Shown: piece by piece, positions 15,917 to 24,195 of the stretch
Numbering within the stretch: position 1 is the first letter of the stretch
Layout: the number at the start of each line of letters is the position of its first letter
From: Paludibacteraceae bacterium
GTDB lineage: Bacteria; Bacteroidota; Bacteroidia; Bacteroidales; Paludibacteraceae
Length of the DNA: 46,531 bases
Reading direction: 5' to 3'
Assembly: GCA_024399545.1 (NCBI GenBank)
Contig: JAKSNS010000021.1
Location: 1-46,531, forward strand
Notes under the pieces: generated by a model
The model's input: only the letters and a program-made list of their open reading frames with translations
What the model was told of the DNA's origin: nothing
Databases searched by the model: none
Made by a program: the position numbers and the translations under genes

Positions 15917-16795
15917 TCAGATTAAATTCTCAATCTTTATTTTCTTTTTCATCAACGTGCTGAACTGCGGGCTGAAGGCTTCAGTAAGTTTAGCCCCCGA
16001 GGCAATAAGTTCGGACGGAGAATAGCCGCAGATGTCACGAAAGTCGGAAATCATGTGAGCAAGGTCGTAATAGCCACATTGCCAGGCGATACCCATTTTG
16101 TTATCACCCGAAGGGGAAGAATTTTCGTGCTGTATCATCATAAGTGCCTTATGAAATCGCAACAGTCGGAGATAAGATTTAGGGTTCATCCCCACATATT
16201 TATTAAATATGCGTGTGAACTGTTTCTGGCTGAGACATGCGGTAGAGGCAAGGCCAGCCGTAGATAACTTCTCCTGACAATCCATCGATGTCCCGTCCGT
16301 TGGCACGATGTCGTCAAACACATCATTCAGCCGTCCGAGGTTCACATCACCCTCGGGGAACTCAGACAAGCGTTTCATGAAAAAATCATCCAACAGCACT
16401 ACCCTCTCTTCTGTACTGACAGCCTCTGATATTCTTCGGCTCAAATTAACCAAACCTTCATCGTGCAACTCTTCGGGAGAAGCATAAATGCCACTCATCT
16501 CACCACGGAAAAACACACGTGAACAAAACGGCACAAATTCCACGCCGAAAATGTTGACTGGTCCTTTTTCAGTCACTATGCCTACCTTTTGCATATTTTG
16601 ATGGAACAAAAGCGTATGATAATACTGTTCTCCCCCATCCAGCCTAACATCCTGCGACAGATAGAAATGCAGGCTTGCCGCACCGTTTGAGAAGACATGC
16701 TGAGTGCCCGTCGCAGTACAAAACGATGTCAGCGACCAATAGTTGCGTATGAACGGACGCAGGGTTTCGTGGCATTCTATAGGCTTAAATTCCAT
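15917..16795 (-). CDS. AraC-family transcriptional regulator
   Basis: 292 aa. The N-terminal domain (about 1-150; HETLRPFIRNYWSL, GAASLHFYLSQ) is of the DUF6597 type seen in AraC proteins. The C-terminal double helix-turn-helix covers about 180-270 (LASTACLSQKQFTRIFNKYVGMN, shown here in part; then IAWQCGYYDLAHMISDF and GYSPSELI). It probably controls its own unit including the downstream acetyltransferase; the effector is unknown. A TATTTTTGC promoter box lies at 16822-16830. Confidence 0.9.
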   Translation of the reverse strand: MEFKPIECHETLRPFIRNYWSLTSFCTATGTQHVFSNGAASLHFYLSQDVRLDGGEQYYHTLLFHQNMQKVGIVTEKGPVNIFGVEFVPFCSRVFFRGEMSGIYASPEELHDEGLVNLSRRISEAVSTEERVVLLDDFFMKRLSEFPEGDVNLGRLNDVFDDIVPTDGTSMDCQEKLSTAGLASTACLSQKQFTRIFNKYVGMNPKSYLRLLRFHKALMMIQHENSSPSGDNKMGIAWQCGYYDLAHMISDFRDICGYSPSELIASGAKLTEAFSPQFSTLMKKKIKIENLI

Positions 16796-16821
16796 CTGTT
16801 CTTAAATCACTGGTTCCTGTT

Positions 16822-16830
16822 GCAAAAATA
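16822..16830 (-). promoter_or_regulatory. Promoter -7 box of the AraC/CatA unit
   Basis: The minus strand reads TATTTTTGC, 27 bp upstream of the start codon. The divergent promoter of gmd is at 17026. The stretch 16831-17000 between them is AT-rich and shows no gene. Confidence 0.55.
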
Positions 16831-16999
16831 CATATTTTTATTGAATTGACCAAATGAATTTCAAAAAAATCCGCCGAAAAACCTTCCTCCTAACGTAGCC
16901 CATGCAAACCACAGACGTATCACTAACCAATAAACAACCCCTTAGCCAATTCACTAAATCAAGAAAAAACGGTGAACGTTTGATTTTTTTTGGCTGGGG

Positions 17000-17034
17000 T
17001 TTGCGTTTATGTCGGAAAAAATTCGTACCTTTGC
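17000..17034 (+). promoter_or_regulatory. Promoter of gmd-fcl
   Basis: TTTG at 17000-17003 and TACCTTTGC at 17026-17034. The predicted transcript has a leader of about 70 nt before the gmd ATG at 17112. Confidence 0.7.
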
Positions 17035-17111
17035 AACGCTAAATTGAATGTTGGGATTTGACTATAGTGATGATGAAATATAAACACACTGATTTTTTAA
17101 GAACAAGAATA

Positions 17112-18188
17112 ATGAAAACAGCACTGATTACAGGCATTACAGGCCAGGACGGGAGTTTCCTTGCCGAGTTTCTGCTGGGGAAAGGATACGAAGTCCACGG
17201 AATCATCCGCCGCAGCAGTTCGTTCAACACTGGCCGCATAGAGCATCTATACCTTGACGAGTGGGTGCGCGACATGAAACAAAAACGACTGGTAAACCTA
17301 CACTACGGAGACATGACAGACTCGTCATCACTTGTGCGCATCCTTCAGGAGGTGCGACCTGACGAAATCTATAACCTTGCAGCACAGAGCCATGTGAAAG
17401 TCTCTTTTGACTGTCCTGAATACACGGCAGAGGCAGATGCTACAGGTGTCCTTCGCCTGCTTGAAGCAGTAAGAATCCTTGGATTGGAAAAGAAATGCAA
17501 GATATACCAAGCGTCAACCTCCGAACTTTTCGGCCTCGTGCAGGAAGTGCCACAGAAGGAGACTACGCCTTTCTATCCACGAAGTCCTTATGGGGTGGCT
17601 AAACAATACGGTTTCTGGATTACGAAAAACTACCGCGAGTCCTACGGGATGTTTGCCGTCAACGGCATTCTTTTCAACCATGAATCAGAGCGCAGAGGCG
17701 AGACTTTCGTAACACGCAAAATCACACTCGCCGCCGCACGCATTGCCCAAGGGTTACAGGAGAAACTCTACTTGGGCAACCTTAATTCCCTGCGTGACTG
17801 GGGTTACGCTAAAGATTACGTTGAATGTATGTGGCTAATACTCCAACAAGAGAAGCCAGAGGATTTCGTCATAGCGACAGGTGAATACCACACAGTGCGC
17901 GAGTTCGCAACACTTGCTTTCCACCATGTAGGGATTGAATTGAGATGGGAAGGCGAAGGCGTGAATGAAAAAGGCATAGACAAAAAGACAGGGAGAGCGC
18001 TTGTCGAGGTTGACCCAAAATACTTCCGTCCGGCAGAAGTAGAGCAACTACTTGGCGACCCGACCAAGGCAAAAACCATACTCGGCTGGAATCCCCGCAA
18101 AACCAGTTTCGAGGAATTGGTTAAGATAATGACGGAACACGATATGAAGTTTGTCAAGAAGTTATACCTAAAATCGCAAATGGACTAA
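17112..18188 (+). CDS. gmd: GDP-mannose 4,6-dehydratase
   Basis: 358 aa from ATG 17112. An upstream in-frame ATG at 17058 would add 18 residues unlike the family, whereas [16 protein letters not shown] is the canonical N-terminus. It converts GDP-D-mannose to GDP-4-keto-6-deoxymannose. NAD(P)-binding GITGQDG is at 8-14. Catalytic features include STSELFG and the [10 protein letters not shown] stretch with Yxxx[20 protein letters not shown] is typical of bacterial Gmd. Its TAA overlaps the ATG of fcl, so the two form an operon for GDP-L-fucose, which Bacteroidales use for capsule and protein glycosylation. Confidence 0.95.
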   Translation: MKTALITGITGQDGSFLAEFLLGKGYEVHGIIRRSSSFNTGRIEHLYLDEWVRDMKQKRLVNLHYGDMTDSSSLVRILQEVRPDEIYNLAAQSHVKVSFDCPEYTAEADATGVLRLLEAVRILGLEKKCKIYQASTSELFGLVQEVPQKETTPFYPRSPYGVAKQYGFWITKNYRESYGMFAVNGILFNHESERRGETFVTRKITLAAARIAQGLQEKLYLGNLNSLRDWGYAKDYVECMWLILQQEKPEDFVIATGEYHTVREFATLAFHHVGIELRWEGEGVNEKGIDKKTGRALVEVDPKYFRPAEVEQLLGDPTKAKTILGWNPRKTSFEELVKIMTEHDMKFVKKLYLKSQMD

Positions 18189-19129
18189 TGGAAAAAAACA
18201 GTAAGATATATGTGGCAGGCCATCGTGGAATGGTTGGTTCTGCGATTGTAAGGGAATTGCAAAGACAAGGGTACGACAACCTTGTCCTGAGAACACATAA
18301 AGAGTTGGATTTGACACGCCAAGAGCAGGTAGAGGAGTTCTTTGCCGCCGAAAAACCGGAGTATGTATTTCTCGCCGCAGCCAAAGTTGGAGGCATAATA
18401 GCCAACCAAAACGCATTAGCCGACTTTATGTACGACAATATGATACTTGAGATGAACGTAATACATGCCGCCTGGAAAAACGGCTGTAAGAAACTTGAGT
18501 TCCTCGGTTCTTCGTGCATCTATCCACGCATGGCCCCACAACCTATGCCTGAATCTTGTCTGTTGACATCAGAGTTGGAAAAGACGAACGAGGCATACGC
18601 CTTGGCAAAGATTTCAGGGCTAAAGTATTGTGAATTCCTTAACCGCCAATATGGTACGGACTATATAAGCGTCATGCCAACAAACCTTTACGGACCTAAC
18701 GACAACTACCATCCTGAACACTCCCATGTACTTCCTGCCTTGATTAGGAGATTCCATGAAGCAAAAACGGCTAGGTTGAACGAGGTCACCTGCTGGGGAG
18801 ATGGGTCGCCATTAAGGGAATTCCTTTACGTCGATGACTTGGCAAACCTCTGCGTATTCCTGATGAACAACTACAGCGGCAATGAAACAGTAAATGCAGG
18901 AACAGGAAAAGAACTAACAATCAGGGAACTAACAGAATTTGTCGCTCAAGTTGTAGGCTATAAGGGAAGAATACTTTGGGACACCACAAGGCCAAACGGC
19001 ACTCCAAGGAAACTCCTTGACGTCAGCAAGGCAACTAAGTTGGGTTGGAGGTACAAGACTGAACTGGAAGACGGCATAAGGCTGGCATACAAAGACTTCC
19101 TGGAAAATCCAATAAGAGCAGAAAGATAG
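18188..19129 (+). CDS. fcl: GDP-L-fucose synthase
   Basis: 313 aa. Epimerase-reductase completing GDP-L-fucose synthesis from the Gmd product with NADPH. It has the Rossmann motif [10 protein letters not shown] (~9-18), [10 protein letters not shown] with the catalytic Ser/Cys region, YALAKISG (YxxxK), and the [20 protein letters not shown] block (20 residues) typical of Fcl. Length matches the family. Gene overlap of 1 bp with gmd suggests coupled translation. No terminator is obvious downstream. Confidence 0.95.
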   Translation: MEKNSKIYVAGHRGMVGSAIVRELQRQGYDNLVLRTHKELDLTRQEQVEEFFAAEKPEYVFLAAAKVGGIIANQNALADFMYDNMILEMNVIHAAWKNGCKKLEFLGSSCIYPRMAPQPMPESCLLTSELEKTNEAYALAKISGLKYCEFLNRQYGTDYISVMPTNLYGPNDNYHPEHSHVLPALIRRFHEAKTARLNEVTCWGDGSPLREFLYVDDLANLCVFLMNNYSGNETVNAGTGKELTIRELTEFVAQVVGYKGRILWDTTRPNGTPRKLLDVSKATKLGWRYKTELEDGIRLAYKDFLENPIRAER

Positions 19130-19803
19130 ACGGAAAAATACGAGTAAAAATGGAATAAAATTGGTGGGGAGAAAAAAACGAGAGGTGAAAATTTAACATT
19201 TCAAATTCGGATTTTCGGGATTTAAGCTAACTTTGGGGTAGGTCAGGGGTTCGTTAGGGCTACGTCTTTTTTAAGGGCAGTTAAGTTTTGCGCAACTAAT
19301 GTTAATTTAGAAATGTCGATTTTGGAATTTACGAAATTTTGCATATTTTATGAGAGTCGGGCGGTTACAATTGGTTACAATTAATTTTTGGCAGTTTTTG
19401 GGAAGAATGGGTATTGATATACAGATGGTTAGGCGGTGGGTTACAATTAAACGGTTACAATTAGAAATTTGCTATACCACATGTCTTTTTTTGCCCCTAT
19501 AGGGCGTGTTTGCTATTCGTTTGATACCCAAAGTGATGTCCTAAGTATGGACTCGCTGCCATTTCAGGGCGTTGGTGTTGCATGGTAAACTGTAGAGTTA
19601 TCGTACAGGCTGGGGGAGGAGCAAGGTGTGGGGAGAATCCATTTCTGTGAATATACATTGTTTCTACCCACTCAATTCGTTATAGAGCCATACTTTTTTC
19701 TGACTTGACAATACCTTTTTCACACAAAACGTTATAGAGCCAAGATAAGTTCATGACCTTAGGAATCATGTCACATATCCTAGCGGTTCTATTGTAGGAA
19801 TGG
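19130..19803. other. Intergenic region with dispersed repeats, no gene
   Basis: Four GGTTACAATT motifs (19363, 19373, 19439, 19453) surround a segment (19373-19424) that is similar to 46412-46463 near the window end (shared AATTAATTTTTGGCAGTTTT). At 19620-19689 lies a partial, reversed copy of the CTATAACG element, ending in CACTCAATTCGTTATAGAGC. A further end, CACACAAAACGTTATAGAGC, starts at 19721. No open frame looks like protein. Confidence 0.6.
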
Positions 19804-20715
19804 CTAATCATTTTTTAAATTTCTACGATTATAGTATTGTTGTGATGTTTCAAGATGCCAACCATTTTTCTTGATATATTCGCAAAAGTATTCAGCTCCT
19901 TTGTGGTTGAGATGTTGGACATCTCCTCGATATGAGTCATCGGGCAACTCAAAATAGGTATAATCTGCAACAAGTACATTATTGAGTGTGAGAAGAAACT
20001 TGTTATAGTTATTGTCATCTATCCAATTTGAAATTTGATATGTTGGTGGATTATAAATGACAACCACTCTGTTTGTCTTATGACAATATTCTATGATTTC
20101 ATTAAAAGCATCAAGTTGTCTTGTCTTATTTTTGAGATCCTCGTCAAACGACAAAGAATCAACATTGGTTGGATATTTATCGTTAAACCAATCTGTGGAC
20201 CACTGTTTCCCACTATGAAGATTGTCCCTGACAAGATACAAGTAACCGTAATGTGGTTTTATGAGATTGAAAACCGACATAAAACGGCTTATTACTTCTC
20301 GTGGACCACCTTGCTCAAACACCCGTATGCCATCATACGCTACATAACCAGCAAAACTGTTGTAATATGCCAAGTCTAAAGTGTCTTTTTTATTATTTAG
20401 AAGTACATAAGAAAACTCTCCTAAAGACAAGAAAACTGTATCTATCTGTGGATTTTGTTCCAAGAATGAAGTCAACAAACCTCTTTCCATATTATAACTC
20501 ATACCAGAACAGCAACAGTTTCGGAAATTTGGCAAAATAGTGTCATTGATGCTACATTCGCCCATAGAATTGCCAAAAACAGCTATGTGTTTAGAATCGT
20601 CAACGTGTAAATCAACGGTTTTCGTAAAAATCCACCAAACGCAAAGAATTGCCATTTGCAATATTATTATAGTAACGACAAATGCCGTAAGCAAATATTT
20701 GATATACTGTTTCAT
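19804..20715 (-). CDS. SGNH/DltD-like membrane-anchored protein, MBOAT partner
   Basis: 303 aa. I choose ATG 20715 because it is 4 bp after the MBOAT stop; a longer frame from 20781 would overlap that gene. The N-terminus is a signal anchor (about 6-30, LLTAFVVTIIILQMAILCVWW), here continuing into WIF. The soluble remainder faces the periplasm. The motif VFGNSMGECS (Ser ~50) fits the GDS block of SGNH hydrolases, and DVQHLNHKGAEYF near the C-terminus fits the DxxH block. MBOAT acyltransferases often work with such a partner (DltD, AlgJ/AlgX, PatB) that finishes acyl transfer in the periplasm. Role inferred from motif and position. Confidence 0.72.
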   Translation of the reverse strand: MKQYIKYLLTAFVVTIIILQMAILCVWWIFTKTVDLHVDDSKHIAVFGNSMGECSINDTILPNFRNCCCSGMSYNMERGLLTSFLEQNPQIDTVFLSLGEFSYVLLNNKKDTLDLAYYNSFAGYVAYDGIRVFEQGGPREVISRFMSVFNLIKPHYGYLYLVRDNLHSGKQWSTDWFNDKYPTNVDSLSFDEDLKNKTRQLDAFNEIIEYCHKTNRVVVIYNPPTYQISNWIDDNNYNKFLLTLNNVLVADYTYFELPDDSYRGDVQHLNHKGAEYFCEYIKKNGWHLETSQQYYNRRNLKND

Positions 20716-20719
20716 ACTC

Positions 20720-22144
20720 TTAGAATTGGAAATAAATGAATTGACCACCATCGAAAACACCAAAAACAATAATAGACGCAAATAACAAAGCTGAAGCTAT
20801 TGTATATAGTTTGAAATGGTTCTGCTCATTGACCTTAATTTTCTTATACTCAATGGCAAATTCAACGATGAACAACAATAATATTACAAAGAAGCTTCTT
20901 ACGATATTAAGACCTCCGTCAAAATGAGCAAAGTAAGTGCTGCTGAAAATGGACGATAGGCAACTGAAACCATCATGCGAACTGTTTGCCCTGAAGAATA
21001 CCAGCGCAATCATCACAAGAAAGAATGTCACTGCACGATTCAGCCACAGCCACCACTCTTTCTTCTTGAGATTATGACGTTTCTCAAACTGTCGCTGTCG
21101 CTTATCCTTCAACACGCATATAACAAGGTATATGCCAAAGATTGTGAAACTCAATACGTACGTCCATGCAGCACCATGCCAGAAACCACTGACAAAGAAT
21201 GTGAAGAACATGCAGAAACACCACCAATAGATATTGGAACTTGTGCCAACCATTGGATAATATATGTAATCCATGAACCAAGTAGTCAGTGATATATGGT
21301 TGCGTCTCCAGAAATCTTGAACACTGACAGAAAAGAAATATGGTCGTCTGAAATTATCCATAAGCGAAAAGCCCATGATTTTGGCACAACCAGTGGCTAT
21401 AAACGAGTATCCCGCAAAGTCGCCATACAGTTGAAAGCAGAAAAGGCAAGAGGCTATCAGACATGGCAATGCTGTCTGTCCGTCCATATTGTTATATACA
21501 TAATCGACACTTATGGCACAGCGGTCGGCAATCACGAGTTTCAAGAAATAGCCCCATAACATCAATGTCGTACCTTCAATGGCACGTCTGCCGTCAAATA
21601 TTTTCTTTTCATGAAATTGTTGCAGCAGGTTCGTTGAGCGTTCAATAGGACCAGCAACCAGTTGAGGAAAGAATGATACAAACAATGCGTAAGTGAAGAA
21701 ATTCTTCTCCGTCTGGACATCTTTTCTATATACGTCAATAGAATAGCCAAGCGCCTGAAAAATATAGAACGATATGCCGACAGGCAACAACACCTTGAAT
21801 TCAGGAATGTTTATGGCAATACCAGCCATACTCATCAATGCCCGAATATTGTCCGCAGCGAAATTGTAGTATTTGAAGAAAAAAAGAATTGCCAGATTGG
21901 TGACAAGGCTCAATACAAGGAACAGTTTCGCACGGTTTCTATATCTATCCATCAGAATACTTGCAGCAAATGTTATGGCAGTGCTGGAGAGCAACAGCAA
22001 AGCATACACAGGTTTCCAACACATATAGAAATAGTAACTGGCAGCAAGCAAGAACAGATTGCGCCATCTGTTGCTCGGTATCAGATAGTATATGATGCAG
22101 ACTATCGGAAAGAACAAGAGAAATTCAAACGAGTTAAAAAGCAT
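20720..22144 (-). CDS. MBOAT-family O-acyltransferase (AlgI/DltB-like)
   Basis: 474 aa with about ten membrane segments. The N-terminus MLFNSFEFLLFFPIVCIIYY (20 residues) is characteristic of AlgI-type proteins. Family blocks follow: LPVGISFYIFQALGYSIDVY, FVSFFPQLVAGPIER, and the catalytic histidine in FVSGFWHGAAW near residue 320. It moves an acyl group from a cytoplasmic donor to a periplasmic acceptor. In this locus the donor is presumably the ACP encoded two genes upstream. It lies 4 bp after the KAS III gene. Confidence 0.92.
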   Translation of the reverse strand: MLFNSFEFLLFFPIVCIIYYLIPSNRWRNLFLLAASYYFYMCWKPVYALLLLSSTAITFAASILMDRYRNRAKLFLVLSLVTNLAILFFFKYYNFAADNIRALMSMAGIAINIPEFKVLLPVGISFYIFQALGYSIDVYRKDVQTEKNFFTYALFVSFFPQLVAGPIERSTNLLQQFHEKKIFDGRRAIEGTTLMLWGYFLKLVIADRCAISVDYVYNNMDGQTALPCLIASCLFCFQLYGDFAGYSFIATGCAKIMGFSLMDNFRRPYFFSVSVQDFWRRNHISLTTWFMDYIYYPMVGTSSNIYWWCFCMFFTFFVSGFWHGAAWTYVLSFTIFGIYLVICVLKDKRQRQFEKRHNLKKKEWWLWLNRAVTFFLVMIALVFFRANSSHDGFSCLSSIFSSTYFAHFDGGLNIVRSFFVILLLFIVEFAIEYKKIKVNEQNHFKLYTIASALLFASIIVFGVFDGGQFIYFQF

Positions 22145-22148
22145 TGGT

Positions 22149-23147
22149 TCAGAATTTTAGAATTACACCACCAAGACTAAGACCTACGCCAAAACCTGCC
22201 GTGAAGACAGTCATGCCAGATTTCAATATATTATCGTCCAGACATTGACGTAAAGCAATAGGCACGGTTGAAGAGACAGTATTGCCTGTTTCGGACAGAT
22301 TTACATAGAATTTTTCTTTTGGCAGATTGCATACCTTACGTATTGTGTTCAGCATGAATTTGTTCGCCTGATGAAGAACATATAAATCTATATCTCCTCT
22401 TGTGAGACTATTCTTCTGCAAGACATTTTCAAGCAAAGCAGGTACTGCGTCTAACGTGAAATTGAAAATGGCAGAGCCATCCATATACAAATAGTCAGAA
22501 TGGCGAATGTGGCCATTGTCATCTTCTGAAGTTTCATTTGTCGGCTGACGATGACGGGCAGCACCTGTTTCTACCATCAAATGACGTGCGCCACTGCCGT
22601 CAGTACCAAAAACAAAATCACCAATCTCCGCAAAGCCCTCATCAGAAACCAGACAGGCAGCCGCACCATCACCAAAGATTGAGCGATTGCTCTTGTCGTC
22701 AGGATGCAGATACTTTTGGTATGTCTCAGCCGTAAGCAGAAGGACATTTCTGGCTGCACAGATTGAGATAAGACCCTTAGCCATAGCAAGTCCATATATG
22801 AAACCTGAACAGCCAAGATTATAATCGAATGCCCCTGCAGAAGTTGGTATATTCAACCTGTCCTGAAGAATACAGGCTGTCGATGGCAAAAAGTAATCAG
22901 AGCTCTGTGTACAGAGAATGAGGAAATCTATTGACCTCGGATTTATCTTATACTCATCAAAAAGACGAAGAGCCGCCTTCTCGGCAAGGTCTCCTGCCGT
23001 TTCTGACTCGGATGCCTTGTGGCGGCTGTCTATGCCCGTCTTGGATGTTACTCTCTCGACACTCCATTCAGGGAAAACACGGGTCAATTCTTCATTCGTC
23101 TCAACCTGTTCTGGAAGATAATAGGAAATTGCCTTGATAAATGCCAT
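22149..23147 (-). CDS. 3-oxoacyl-ACP synthase III (KAS III) family protein
   Basis: 332 aa, full length for the FabH family. The catalytic triad is visible: Cys113 in NLGCSGFIYG, His259 in VLHQANKFM, Asn289 in SETGNTVSSTVPIAL. The enzyme condenses an acyl-CoA with malonyl-ACP. Its place between a dedicated ACP gene (2-bp gap) and an MBOAT gene (4-bp gap) suggests specialised acyl-chain supply rather than the housekeeping FabH step. I leave the symbol empty for that reason. Confidence 0.9.
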   Translation of the reverse strand: MAFIKAISYYLPEQVETNEELTRVFPEWSVERVTSKTGIDSRHKASESETAGDLAEKAALRLFDEYKINPRSIDFLILCTQSSDYFLPSTACILQDRLNIPTSAGAFDYNLGCSGFIYGLAMAKGLISICAARNVLLLTAETYQKYLHPDDKSNRSIFGDGAAACLVSDEGFAEIGDFVFGTDGSGARHLMVETGAARHRQPTNETSEDDNGHIRHSDYLYMDGSAIFNFTLDAVPALLENVLQKNSLTRGDIDLYVLHQANKFMLNTIRKVCNLPKEKFYVNLSETGNTVSSTVPIALRQCLDDNILKSGMTVFTAGFGVGLSLGGVILKF

Positions 23148-23149
23148 AC

Positions 23150-23377
23150 TTACATGGAAATTACATGATTATAAAGTTCCTCAATAGTATGGCAACTACG
23201 TATTTCCCTTGCAGAAATTGATTTGCCAAACTCAGTTTTGACAAGAGCAATTATGCTCATGGCTGTAATAGAGCTCCACTCATCCAAATCCTGGTAAGAG
23301 CAATCTGCAGTAAATTCCGAACTGTCTGTCTCATCAAACATGTTCGCAAACTGTGAAATGAAAGTGTTAAGATCCAT
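23150..23377 (-). CDS. Acyl carrier protein
   Basis: 75 aa from ATG 23377 (MDLNTFISQF). A longer frame starting at 23413 would begin in the terminator-like leader. The phosphopantetheine site is Ser36 in LDEWSSITAM, replacing the usual DSL with SSI. The protein is acidic and helical and of ACP length. It probably carries the acyl group made by the adjacent KAS III and used by the MBOAT protein. A hairpin with a U-tract lies only 35 bp upstream of the start. Confidence 0.85.
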   Translation of the reverse strand: MDLNTFISQFANMFDETDSSEFTADCSYQDLDEWSSITAMSIIALVKTEFGKSISAREIRSCHTIEELYNHVISM

Positions 23378-23411
23378 AATTGTATGTGTGTTTTTGTTTG
23401 TAAATAGGCAC

Positions 23412-23438
23412 AAAAAAAGCGGGATTCAAAATCTCGCT
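23412..23438 (-). terminator. Terminator/attenuator hairpin before the ACP gene
   Basis: On the minus strand AGCGAGATT and AATCCCGCT pair (8 of 9 positions) around a 3-nt loop and are followed by TTTTTTT (23418-23412). It is placed 35 bp before the ACP start codon. Confidence 0.6.
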
Positions 23439-23645
23439 ATCATTAGGTATTTGGCGGAACCTCAGCTATACGATAAATTGAACCCGCGTACAACACACGG
23501 GCATCTTACAATTTATCCCTTCATAGCTTATAAAATCGCCAAATTTTAATCGAAGAAGAAATAAAGCAAAATGCTTATTATATGTCTGTGACTAAACGAA
23601 TTAATCACTCAAACTGGATTTTATGCAAAATAAGTCCAATTTGCG
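23412..23645 (-). ncRNA. Structured leader RNA ending in a terminator, upstream of the ACP operon
   Basis: Downstream of a TACCTTTGC box (23649-23657) the minus strand can fold extensively. One hairpin pairs 23606-23618 with 23635-23649. A long composite hairpin follows, with stems 23537-23544/23449-23456 (CGCCAAAT on the plus strand), 23523-23528/23464-23469, 23509-23517/23472-23480 (CAATTTATC/GATAAATTG) and 23496-23501/23483-23488. Last comes a terminator hairpin (23438-23418) with seven Us. No promoter is visible between it and the ACP start, so it is either an attenuating leader or a separate small RNA. No known Rfam class was recognised. Confidence 0.55.
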
Positions 23646-23648
23646 AGT

Positions 23649-23657
23649 GCAAAGGTA
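23649..23657 (-). promoter_or_regulatory. Promoter -7 box of the ACP operon leader
   Basis: The minus strand reads TACCTTTGC. The distance to the ACP ATG (23377) is about 270 nt, unusually long for this genome, and the intervening leader is structured. Confidence 0.65.
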
Positions 23658-23854
23658 GAAATATTTTTTGAACTGAGCAAATGTTTCGGAATGTTTTTTC
23701 GAGAGTTTTTATTTGAAGTCGGATTCTCTTTCCATCACTACAGTATTACTTGACCATCACTCAAAGCAAAGAGCATACTCAAAAGTTTTGCGAACTGAGA
23801 GCAATCAAGTTGTTTAGATTGCCGAAGTATAATAGTCCCCAATTTTTAGACAAC

Positions 23855-23886
23855 TTGCAAAGTTCAAAAATTGTTCGTAACTTTGC
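23855..23886 (+). promoter_or_regulatory. Promoter of a 34-codon small ORF
   Basis: TTG at 23855-23857, a 20-bp spacer and TAACTTTGC at 23878-23886 give a full Bacteroidetes promoter, pointing at the small ORF at 23934. Confidence 0.6.
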
Positions 23887-23933
23887 AAGCAAAAAAATTG
23901 AAACCACTATACTCCTACAAACAAATCTTCAGA

Positions 23934-24038
23934 ATGCTCTCAAAATACAAGAAAGTGAGAACGGATAAGAATGGTAAGTGGGTGGATGTCACCAAACTCA
24001 AGTACGTTGAGGAACTAACACAAACTCTTGATGTATAG
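23934..24038 (+). CDS. Small ORF, 34 aa, function unknown
   Basis: ATG to TAG, 34 codons. The product is highly charged and looks like real protein (SKYKKVRTDKNGKWVDVTKL, then KYVEELTQTLDV), with no hydrophobic segment. A consensus promoter lies 48 bp upstream. I do not recognise it. It may be a genuine small protein or the surviving N-terminus of a longer gene; no continuing frame follows the stop. The remaining bases of 23658-24195 show no other gene. Confidence 0.4.
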   Translation: MLSKYKKVRTDKNGKWVDVTKLKYVEELTQTLDV

Positions 24039-24131
24039 GGTTTGAAATAAGGAATTCTTTATTTATATAGAAGCAAGAAATCACATACACAATAAATATT
24101 TGCTCTCTTGCCCTAAGTCACAAGAGATGAT

Positions 24132-24165
24132 AAAAAAGCGGTCTTCCGAGAAATCGGAAGACCGC
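24132..24165 (-). terminator. Terminator of gdhA
   Basis: A perfect 12-bp stem, GCGGTCTTCCGA/TCGGAAGACCGC, with a GAAA loop. On the minus strand it is followed by a T-run (24137-24132). It lies 30 bp past the gdhA stop. Confidence 0.85.
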
Positions 24166-24195
24166 AAGTATTATATAATCTGTAGTGATTACAAA

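Noticed and set aside
17058-17111. Longer N-terminus of gmd
   Set aside because: The added residues precede the canonical Gmd start and lie close to the promoter; ATG 17112 fits the family.
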